Origin: an uncultured Pantoea sp.
GTDB lineage: Bacteria > Pseudomonadota > Gammaproteobacteria > Enterobacterales > Enterobacteriaceae
Assembly (NCBI GenBank): GCA_913778495.1
Contig: CAJYVD010000023.1
Span: forward strand, 1-32,068
Direction: 5' to 3'
DNA: 32,068 nucleotides
Shown here piece after piece: positions 25,786-32,068 of the stretch; the first letter of the stretch is position 1; the number at the start of each line of letters is the position of its first letter. The translations under genes were made by a program, and so were the position numbers. A model generated the notes under the pieces. That model was not told the DNA's origin. It saw only the letters and a program-made list of their open reading frames with translations, and did not search any database.

Positions 25786-27303
25786 ATGATGACCTCACCG
25801 CGCCGTTCGCTGCTGGCGCTGTCACTGCTGCTGGCTGGCTGTGCCGTTGGCCCCGACTATCAGCCTCCGCAGGCGCAGACGCCGGGCAGCTTCCGTGCGC
25901 TCCCTTCGCAGGAAGCCTCCAAACCGCTGGCGACGGCCACGAACCCGCAGTGGTGGAAAAACTTCAACGATCCGCAGTTAGACAGCCTGATTGCGCGTGC
26001 AATTGCGGGCAACCTGACGCTGCAACAGTCGGTGTTGCGTATCGCAGGTGCGCGCGAGCAGCTGGCGCAGGCGCGCGGCGGCCTGTTTCCGTCGCTCAAC
26101 GGCTCGGCCAAAGTCACGCGGCAGCAGCTGGGACTGAAAGGCTTACTGAAATCGAACGGCGTCTACGATCAGGTCGACAGTAACGTTGCCGATCAGCTCA
26201 ATGGCCTCACCCATTCGGTCACGCTGTATCAGGGCAGCTTTGATGCAAGCTGGGAACTCGATCTGTGGGGCAAGGTGCGGCGTCAAATGGAAGCCGCCGA
26301 TGCCCAGCAGCAGGCAGCGATTGCGCAGCGCAACGATGCGCTGGTCTCGCTGGAAGCGGAAGTGGCGCGTGCATATCTGCAGCTGCGCGGCGCGCAGGCG
26401 GTGCTCGACACGCTGCAAGACCAAATCACGGTGGCACAGCAAACGTGGGAGCTCACCCAGAGCCAGCAGCAAAACGGGTTGGCACCGGCCACCAATGTGG
26501 AAAATGCCCGGGCGCAGCTGGCATCCCTGAACGCCCAGCTGCCGCAGTATCAGGCGCAGGCGCGCCAGGCCATGAATGGTCTCGCGGTGCTGTTGGGTAA
26601 AACGCCCGGCGCGTTGGATAACGAGTTAATGAGCAGTAAAGCACTGCCCGCGCTGCCGAAGATGGTGGCGGTGGGTATTCCCTCGACGCTGGCGCGGCGG
26701 CGACCGGATATCCGTCAGGCGGAAGCGAATCTGCATGCGCAAACCGCCAATATTGGCGTGTCGGTGGCTAATCTGTTCCCCAGCCTGTCGCTCACCGGTC
26801 AGCTTGGCGTGCGCAACACGGATGCCAGCTATCTTGACGACTGGAGCAGCCACTTCTTTAGCATCGGGCCGGCATTGTCGATCCCGATTTTCCAGGGCGG
26901 ACGCTTAGTTTCCAGCGTCAAGCTGGCGCGGGCGCAGCAGGCGAGTGCGGCGCTGGATTATCGCCAGACCGTGCTGACGGCTCTGCAGGATGTCGAAAAT
27001 GCGCTGGTGAGTTATCGCGCCGATCAGCAGCAGGTGACGGCACTGGATGACACTACGGGTGCGCTACAGCGCACCTTCGATCTTGCCAGCGACAGCTACA
27101 AGCAGGGACTGACGACGTTTCTGGACGTGCTTGATGCTCAGCGCCAGCTGGCGCAGGCGAAAGCGCAATCCACTCAGGCACGCGTCCAAAGCGCGTTGGA
27201 TCTCGTGGCACTTTACAAAGCCTTGGGCGGCGGCTGGGAACCTTACCAGCGCGTGACGCTGCCGGAATACAGCGTGTTTGGTCCCGCCACCTCCGTGCCG
27301 TGA
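25786..27303 (+). CDS. Outer-membrane efflux lipoprotein (NodT/OprM family)
   Basis: TolC-like outer-membrane channel, 505 residues, with two outer-membrane efflux repeats. The N-terminus has a lipoprotein signal with lipobox LAGC (Cys19) followed by AVGPDYQPP, typical of the NodT family; WWKNFNDPQLDSLI and LARRPDIRQAEANL-type blocks (here STLARRRPDIRQAEA) follow. The frame opens earlier inside the exporter gene; ATG 25786 lies one base after the exporter stop with CAGGAG 9 bases upstream. It completes the tripartite pump and is followed by a terminator. Confidence 0.93.
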   Translation: MMTSPRRSLLALSLLLAGCAVGPDYQPPQAQTPGSFRALPSQEASKPLATATNPQWWKNFNDPQLDSLIARAIAGNLTLQQSVLRIAGAREQLAQARGGLFPSLNGSAKVTRQQLGLKGLLKSNGVYDQVDSNVADQLNGLTHSVTLYQGSFDASWELDLWGKVRRQMEAADAQQQAAIAQRNDALVSLEAEVARAYLQLRGAQAVLDTLQDQITVAQQTWELTQSQQQNGLAPATNVENARAQLASLNAQLPQYQAQARQAMNGLAVLLGKTPGALDNELMSSKALPALPKMVAVGIPSTLARRRPDIRQAEANLHAQTANIGVSVANLFPSLSLTGQLGVRNTDASYLDDWSSHFFSIGPALSIPIFQGGRLVSSVKLARAQQASAALDYRQTVLTALQDVENALVSYRADQQQVTALDDTTGALQRTFDLASDSYKQGLTTFLDVLDAQRQLAQAKAQSTQARVQSALDLVALYKALGGGWEPYQRVTLPEYSVFGPATSVP

Positions 27304-27308
27304 CCGTC

Positions 27309-27337
27309 GGGCGCGCGGCGGCGCGCCCGCATTTTCT
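27309..27337 (+). terminator. Terminator of efflux operon
   Basis: GGGCGCGC (27309-27316) pairs with GCGCGCCC (27321-27328), loop GGCG, followed by GCATTTTCTTT. Confidence 0.8.
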
Positions 27338-27432
27338 TTCGCGTGAAAAAAATGCTCACTTTCTCTGTAACGATGAAAAATCCACCCGCTTTTTCTCCTG
27401 CATGAATCTGTTGTGTTGCGCATTAATGTGAT

Positions 27433-27455
27433 CAGGCGCGCTTTTTTGGCGCCTG
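27433..27455. other. Hairpin upstream of sugar-porter gene
   Basis: CAGGCGC (27433-27439) pairs with GCGCCTG (27449-27455) around a T-rich 9-base loop. It lies about 100 bases before the sugar-porter start; the 96 bases that follow are AT-rich and likely hold the promoter. Role unknown. Confidence 0.4.
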
Positions 27456-27551
27456 AATCTGCGCAGTCACGCAAAACGGAAATTTCATAATTAATTTTTG
27501 TGGCAAAAATAATCTATTTTTACTGCTTTCTTAGCCGTAAAGGAGTTTGCT

Positions 27552-29027
27552 ATGCCACGGGAATCCTATCTCACTCTCAACAAGGCCTCCGGGCCAAACA
27601 GCACGACCCCCACTGAGCCTTTCGTGAAAGTCATCGCCCTGATCGCCACGTTAGGGGGACTGCTGTTTGGCTACGACACTGGCGTCATCTCCGGGGCGCT
27701 GTTGTTCATGGGCAGCGATTTACACCTTACGCCGTTCACCACCGGCCTCGTCACCAGCAGCCTGCTGTTTGGCGCAGCGTTCGGCGCACTGACGTCAGGA
27801 CATTTTGCGGCGGCTGTCGGGCGGAGAAAAATCATTCTGGTTTTGGCGATCATTTTTGCGGCGGGCGCGCTCGGCACCGCGTTAGCGCCAAGCGTTGAAT
27901 GGATGATTTTCTTCCGCCTGGTATTGGGCGTGGCCGTGGGCGGCGCTTCCGCAACGGTGCCGGTTTACATTGCGGAGATGGCACCCGCTAACAAGCGCGG
28001 GCAGCTGGTGACCATGCAAGAGTTGATGATCGTATCCGGTCAGATGCTGGCTTATATCTCCAACGCGGGCTTTAACGCGGTATGGGGTGGTGATGCCACC
28101 TGGCGCTGGATGCTGGCCGTCGCCACTGTGCCTGCGGTGCTGCTGTGGTTCGGCATGCTCTTTATGCCGGATTCGCCACGCTGGTATGCCATGAAAGGTC
28201 GGTTAGCCGAGGCGCGGCAAGTGCTGGAGCGCACGCGAGCCCGACAGGATGTCGAGTGGGAACTGACAGAAATCGAAGAGACACTGGCGGAAGAGCAGCA
28301 GAAAGCACCGCCGCGTCTGCGCGAACTGCGTCAGCCTTGGCTGTTTAAACTCTTTTTGATGGGAGTAGGCATTGCAGTGATTCAGCAGCTCACGGGCGTC
28401 AACACCATCATGTATTACGCGCCAACCATGTTGAAAGCGGTGGGAATGAGCGACAACGCCGCGCTGTTTGCCACCATCGCCAACGGAGTAATCTCGGTGC
28501 TGATGACCTTTGTTGGCATCTGGCTTTTGGGGCGAATTGGGCGCCGCACCATGACGATGATCGGCCAGTTTGGCTGCACGGCCTGCCTGGTATTTATTGG
28601 AGCCGTCAGTTATCTGATGCCGGAAACCGTGAATAATCAGCCTGACCTGCTGCGTAGCTATATGGTTCTCGCCGGCATGCTGATGTTTCTCAGCTTTCAG
28701 CAGGGCGCGCTGTCACCGGTGACGTGGTTATTATTATCTGAAATATTCCCTACGCGCCTGCGCGGCATATTTATGGGTGGGGCGGTGTTTGCAATGTGGA
28801 TCGCTAATTTCCTTATCTCGCTGATGTTCCCGATTTTACTTGCGTCTGTCGGCTTGTCCGGCGCGTTCTTTATTTTTGCGGCTATTGGCATCGCTGGCGC
28901 GCTGTTTGTGGTGCGCTGCGTGCCTGAAACGCGCAATCGCTCGCTGGAGCAGATCGAACATTATCTGCACGACACCTTATCTGATGGGACATCGCAACCG
29001 CTCAACGCGGCGGCGCGTAAAGCCTAA
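27552..29027 (+). CDS. Sugar-porter family MFS transporter
   Basis: Proton-linked sugar or polyol uptake carrier of the inner membrane, 491 residues, 12 membrane segments. Sugar-porter signatures are GGLLFGYDTGVISGALLFM in helix 1, GRR in loop 2-3, PDSPRWYAMKGR after helix 6, QQLTGVNTIMYYAP in helix 7, GRIGRRT, and PETRNRSLEQIE at the end. It resembles IolT/YncC-type inositol or pentose carriers, but the substrate cannot be fixed. AAGGAG precedes ATG 27552. Stands alone, flanked by terminators, with no sugar-metabolism gene nearby. Confidence 0.93.
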   Translation: MPRESYLTLNKASGPNSTTPTEPFVKVIALIATLGGLLFGYDTGVISGALLFMGSDLHLTPFTTGLVTSSLLFGAAFGALTSGHFAAAVGRRKIILVLAIIFAAGALGTALAPSVEWMIFFRLVLGVAVGGASATVPVYIAEMAPANKRGQLVTMQELMIVSGQMLAYISNAGFNAVWGGDATWRWMLAVATVPAVLLWFGMLFMPDSPRWYAMKGRLAEARQVLERTRARQDVEWELTEIEETLAEEQQKAPPRLRELRQPWLFKLFLMGVGIAVIQQLTGVNTIMYYAPTMLKAVGMSDNAALFATIANGVISVLMTFVGIWLLGRIGRRTMTMIGQFGCTACLVFIGAVSYLMPETVNNQPDLLRSYMVLAGMLMFLSFQQGALSPVTWLLLSEIFPTRLRGIFMGGAVFAMWIANFLISLMFPILLASVGLSGAFFIFAAIGIAGALFVVRCVPETRNRSLEQIEHYLHDTLSDGTSQPLNAAARKA

Positions 29028-29052
29028 TAACTGAACATATTTACCTTACGTC

Positions 29053-29083
29053 TGGCCGACACGCGTTGTCGGCCATTTTGTCT
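29053..29083 (+). terminator. Terminator of sugar-porter gene
   Basis: TGGCCGACA (29053-29061) pairs with TGTCGGCCA (29067-29075) around CGCGT, followed by TTTTGTCT. Confidence 0.9.
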
Positions 29084-29442
29084 CTTCAATGGTGAAATGT
29101 GATTTACCCCACAAGCCGAAGTCTGCACATCCGATAAAAAAGTGTTTAATATACTACATTCCTTTCCCGCCTTATTGTTCCTGCCTCGCACCGCGCAATA
29201 ATCTTTCACTCCAGTTAAACACGGATAATTTGTTCTGAAATCGATACCAAAGCGGGGAAGTGCAATGTTGCGTCTGTTAATTGCGGGTTAATTAACAGCG
29301 CTTATCGGGTTTAAAACCTGCCTTAAGAAATAGACTAATAAGTTCGGAATTATCTGTACGCATAAATTAATTTATTTTTTTATTTGAATTGGGTAATCTT
29401 GCCACTACAGTTTATTTAAACCCCTTAAGCAAGGACATTGTG
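29084..29442. other. AT-rich leader region before H-NS-like gene
   Basis: About 360 bases with no supported gene, strongly AT-rich (for example the T-rich stretch 29366-29385). A 9-bp perfect hairpin, CTGTTAATT (29274-29282) with AATTAACAG (29290-29298), loop GCGGGTT, is the clearest structure. Such AT-rich, probably curved DNA suits autoregulation by an H-NS family protein; I cannot define -35/-10 confidently. Confidence 0.4.
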
Positions 29443-29844
29443 ATGAGTGATGCATTTAAAGTTCTGAACAACATTCGTACATTACGCGCGCAGGCTCGTG
29501 AACTGCCACTTTCTGATCTCGAAGAGATCCTGGAAAAATTAAACGTCGTGGTCACTGAGCGTCGCGAAGAAGTAGAAGCGGAAGAAGCGCAGAATCGTGA
29601 AAAAGAAGAAAAGCTGACAAAATATCGCGAAATGCTGCTGGCAGATGGTATTGACCCTAACGAATTGCTGGGTGCATTGGAAACCGGTAAAAAACGCGCC
29701 AAGCGCGCGCCGCGTCCGGCGAAATATACCTATACCGATGAAAACGGTGAGCAGAAATCCTGGACAGGTCAGGGCCGTACCCCAGCTGCGATTAAAAAGG
29801 CGCTGGATGCAGGTAAAAGCCTCGATAGCTTCCTGATCAAATAA
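29443..29844 (+). CDS. H-NS family nucleoid-associated protein
   Basis: Silencer of AT-rich DNA, 133 residues. The oligomerisation region [20 protein letters not shown] and coiled coil (about 1-65) are followed by [16 protein letters not shown], a basic linker [13 protein letters not shown] and the C-terminal DNA-binding motif SWTGQGRTP, with the AT-hook-like QGR at 110-112. It is closer to H-NS than to StpA by eye. E. coli hns is beside galU/tdk and its neighbours are absent here, so this is probably a second H-NS paralogue; the canonical copy would lie outside the window. AAGGA is 7 bases before ATG 29443; the frame opens earlier at 29389 without a ribosome site. Monocistronic. Confidence 0.93.
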   Translation: MSDAFKVLNNIRTLRAQARELPLSDLEEILEKLNVVVTERREEVEAEEAQNREKEEKLTKYREMLLADGIDPNELLGALETGKKRAKRAPRPAKYTYTDENGEQKSWTGQGRTPAAIKKALDAGKSLDSFLIK

Positions 29845-29867
29845 GCCGCACACTCCTTGTCGACGGG

Positions 29868-29899
29868 AGCCGGGAGCGTTATCGCCCCCGGCTTTTTTT
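29868..29899 (+). terminator. Terminator of H-NS-like gene
   Basis: AGCCGGG (29868-29874) pairs with CCCGGCT (29887-29893). The stem extends inward through GCG/CGC around TTAT with one A-C mismatch, then runs into seven Ts. Confidence 0.9.
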
Positions 29900-30197
29900 A
29901 TTTCTTTAATTATTCTTCTTAATTCAAATACGAAAAGAAACCGCTGCGCCAAAACGGTGCTTTGCCACAGGCGGTTAAGCGCATCCGTTATTTTTTTGCT
30001 ATATCGCCGCGCGCTAAGCGTGCCACTGGCGCTAATATTGTTGCGCCACCCGTGCAGTGCACGCACTATTTTTTGCCTTACATCAGACGGTTTAGGCCGC
30101 GCCATGCTTTGTCATTCGTGCAGAGGTGGCTCCAGCAACGCGCTTCTGGCATAATGCCCGCTGTTTTTTCCTCCACTGCGTAACAAAGGTCCATGCC
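29900..30197 (+). promoter_or_regulatory. ybiT upstream region with extended -10 promoter
   Basis: About 300 bases without a supported gene. TGGCATAAT (30147-30155) is an extended -10, with TGGCTC 17 bases upstream as a weak -35; transcription would start near 30162, about 36 bases before ybiT. An imperfect hairpin flanked by AACCGC (29939-29944) and GCGGTT (29971-29976) lies further upstream. Nothing else is evident. Confidence 0.5.
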
Positions 30198-31790
30198 GTG
30201 TTAGTTTCCAGCAATATCACTATGCAGTTCGGCAGCAAGCCGCTGTTTGAGAATATCTCCGTTAAATTTGGCGGCGGTAATCGTTACGGTTTAATCGGTG
30301 CGAACGGCAGCGGTAAATCGACCTTTATGAAAATACTGGGCGGCGACCTGGTACCGACTAACGGAAATGTTTCCCTCGATCCCAATGAGCGCATCGGTAA
30401 ACTGCGTCAGGACCAGTTTGCGTTTGAGCAATATAGCGTGCTGGACACGGTGATCATGGGGCATACCGAATTATGGGCGGTTAAGGAAGAGCGCGACCGC
30501 ATATATGCACTGCCGGAAATGAGCGAAGAGGAAGGCTATAAAGTTGCCGACCTGGAAGTCGCGTACGGTGAGATGGACGGTTACAGTGCGGAATCACGTG
30601 CAGGTGAATTATTGCTGGGCGTCGGCATTCCGGTGGATCAACATTACGGTCCAATGAGTGAAATTGCGCCAGGCTGGAAATTGCGTGTGCTATTGGCGCA
30701 GGCGTTATTCTCAAATCCGGATATTTTGTTGCTCGATGAACCGACCAACAACCTGGACATCGATACTATTCGCTGGCTGGAGCAGGTGCTAAACGAACGC
30801 AACAGCACCATGATCATCATTTCGCACGATCGCCATTTCTTGAATATGGTGTGTACGCATATGGCCGATCTGGATTACGGCGAACTGCGCGTTTATCCCG
30901 GCAATTATGATGAATATATGACCGCTGCAACGCAGGCGCGTGAACGTTTATTAGCGGATAACGCGAAGAAAAAAGCGCAAATTGCCGATCTGCAATCCTT
31001 TGTAAGCCGTTTTAGCGCTAACGCGTCTAAATCTCGTCAGGCGACTTCGCGCGCAAAACAGATCGATAAAATTAAGCTGGATGAAGTAAAAGCGTCTAGC
31101 CGTCAAAACCCGTATATCCGTTTTGACCAAGACAAAAAGCTGTTCCGTAATGCGCTGGAAGTGGAGGCACTGACCAAAGGATTTGATGAAGGCCCGCTGT
31201 TTAATAAGCTCAACCTGATGGTTGAAGTGGGTGAGAAAGTCGCCATCCTCGGTGCTAACGGTATCGGTAAAACCACGCTGTTAAAAACGCTCATTGGTGA
31301 ACTGACGCCAGAAATCGGTACGGTGAAGTGGTCCGAAAATTCACGTATTGGCTATTATGCGCAGGATCACGCCCACGATTTCGCCGACGATCTCAGCGTA
31401 TTCGAGTGGATGAGTCAGTGGAAGCAAGAAGGCGACGACGAGCAGGCGGTACGCAGCGTGTTAGGGCGTTTGCTGTTTGGTCACGATGAGATCAATAAGC
31501 CCGCCAAAGTGCTGTCCGGTGGCGAAAAAGGCCGCATGCTGTTTGGCAAACTAATGATGCAAAAGCCGAATATCCTGGTAATGGACGAACCGACCAACCA
31601 CCTTGATATGGAGTCGATCGAGTCGCTCAACATGGCGCTTGAGATGTACGAAGGTACGCTGATTTTCGTTTCGCACGACCGCGAGTTCGTGAGTTCGCTG
31701 GCTACCCGCGTGATCGAGATGAAGGGCGATCGCGTGGTGGACTTCACTGGCAATTACGAGGATTACCTGCGGAGTCAAGGTATTCAGTGA
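30198..31790 (+). CDS. ybiT: ABC-F family ATPase YbiT
   Basis: Soluble ABC-F protein with two ATPase domains and no membrane segments; this family acts on ribosomes as translation factors. 530 residues, exactly the E. coli YbiT length. Walker A motifs GANGSGKST (34-42) and GANGIGKTT (about 352-360), Walker [14 protein letters not shown] and [12 protein letters not shown], and signature LSGGEKGRM in domain 2; domain 1 has the degenerate APGWKLRV also seen in E. coli. The frame opens at an ATG at 30126, but the family start is the GTG at 30198 ([12 protein letters not shown]), with AAAGGT upstream. In E. coli ybiS separates ybiR from ybiT; here the efflux, sugar-porter and H-NS-like genes do. 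Confidence 0.95.
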   Translation: MLVSSNITMQFGSKPLFENISVKFGGGNRYGLIGANGSGKSTFMKILGGDLVPTNGNVSLDPNERIGKLRQDQFAFEQYSVLDTVIMGHTELWAVKEERDRIYALPEMSEEEGYKVADLEVAYGEMDGYSAESRAGELLLGVGIPVDQHYGPMSEIAPGWKLRVLLAQALFSNPDILLLDEPTNNLDIDTIRWLEQVLNERNSTMIIISHDRHFLNMVCTHMADLDYGELRVYPGNYDEYMTAATQARERLLADNAKKKAQIADLQSFVSRFSANASKSRQATSRAKQIDKIKLDEVKASSRQNPYIRFDQDKKLFRNALEVEALTKGFDEGPLFNKLNLMVEVGEKVAILGANGIGKTTLLKTLIGELTPEIGTVKWSENSRIGYYAQDHAHDFADDLSVFEWMSQWKQEGDDEQAVRSVLGRLLFGHDEINKPAKVLSGGEKGRMLFGKLMMQKPNILVMDEPTNHLDMESIESLNMALEMYEGTLIFVSHDREFVSSLATRVIEMKGDRVVDFTGNYEDYLRSQGIQ

Positions 31791-31951
31791 TGTTGAGCGG
31801 GTTCCGGCCCGCTCAAGCCGGTTTGGCACCAAGCGGGTGCCGGACGCTGACCGCTGCGCTGTGCTGGCACTGAGCGGGTTCCGGACGCCGACCGCTGCGC
31901 TGGCCTGACGCTGTGTGGGTTCCGGCCGCTCAGCCGGTATAACCCTGCGCG
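31791..31951. repeat. Right diverged repeat block
   Basis: Starts directly at the ybiT stop. It holds several irregular copies of the elements seen at 97-540, in the opposite orientation: GCGGGTTCCGG, GACCGCTGCGCTG and GGCCTGACGCTG. It opens with a 9-bp perfect hairpin, TTGAGCGGG (31793-31801) with CCCGCTCAA (31808-31816), nearly identical to that after hutU (494-515), which may terminate ybiT. Unlike the left block it is not a clean 74-bp array. Confidence 0.85.
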
Positions 31952-32053
31952 GGTTCCGCCCGCTAACCGCACGGCAGTTTCAGCCGCACCGCTGCGGCGT
32001 ACGGGCAAAGGGCCGATGGGCGCGGCCCTTTGCAATCCGCGCCCTGCGCCAGC
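31945..32053. repeat. Right arm of long terminal inverted repeat
   Basis: Reverse complement of 1-109 with one mismatch (31951 against 103). The last 15 bases of the window (32054-32068) have no partner in view because the left copy starts at base 1. Confidence 0.95.
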
Positions 32054-32068
32054 CTGCGCTGTTCCCTC

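Noticed and set aside
29539-30105. 188-codon minus-strand open frame over the H-NS-like gene and beyond
   Set aside because: Mostly antisense to the H-NS-like gene and spans its terminator; Phe/Arg-rich with no recognisable domain.
1-32068. tRNA, rRNA, transposase or integrase genes
   Set aside because: None seen on either strand; the end repeats have no associated transposase, so they are not called an insertion sequence.

Overview
The window reads as chromosomal DNA of an enterobacterium. The block rlmF, glnQPH, dps, rhtA, ompX, mntS, mntR, ybiR, ybiT has close E. coli homologues in nearly the E. coli order. GC-rich coding, an Erwiniaceae-like feel (Pantoea or Erwinia relatives) and non-E. 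coli insertions make that family my best guess, but this is inference.

Layout. (1) 1-540: a hairpin-rich repeat block whose first 109 bases recur inverted at 31945-32053, followed by five head-to-tail 74-bp units. (2) 541-8820: a complete histidine utilisation cluster, hutU-hutH (minus), hutC (plus), hutF-hutD (minus), hutI-hutG (plus). HutF (formimidoylglutamate deiminase) plus HutG (N-formylglutamate deformylase) means the five-step route to glutamate, formate and two ammonia. (3) 9089-13700: a five-gene operon with an opine/polar-amino-acid type ABC importer (binding protein, two permeases, ATPase) and a second histidine-ammonia-lyase-like gene. (4) 13735-15462: a flavin-reductase-like gene and rlmF. 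(5) 15559-22865: core genes glnQPH, dps, rhtA, ompX, a MntS-like small protein gene, mntR, ybiR. (6) 23050-27303: a tripartite EmrAB/NodT-type efflux operon. (7) 27552-29844: a sugar-porter MFS transporter and an H-NS family protein. (8) 30198-31790: ybiT (ABC-F), then the second repeat block.

Control. HutC-type operators (TGTATATACA or close variants) lie before hutH (two), hutC, the hutF/hutI divergent region and the importer operon. The hutHU and importer promoters share one composite module: a near-perfect sigma-54 element directly followed by a HutC operator over the predicted start, with two NtrC-like sites about 85-120 bp upstream. This ties import and histidine breakdown to nitrogen limitation plus urocanate induction. 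glnHPQ has its own sigma-54/NtrC arrangement. mntS and mntR are divergent, with an MntR box in the mntS promoter.

The most unusual item is the HAL-like protein at 12198-13700. It aligns with the window's own HutH around the active site, but exactly the three residues (Ala-Ser-Gly) that form the MIO cofactor are missing, and the catalytic Tyr equivalent is Met. It is co-expressed with an importer and sits under the same promoter module as hutHU, so it probably has a role in the pathway other than MIO-based deamination. The second notable item is the inverted, hairpin-rich repeat pair enclosing about 31.8 kb.
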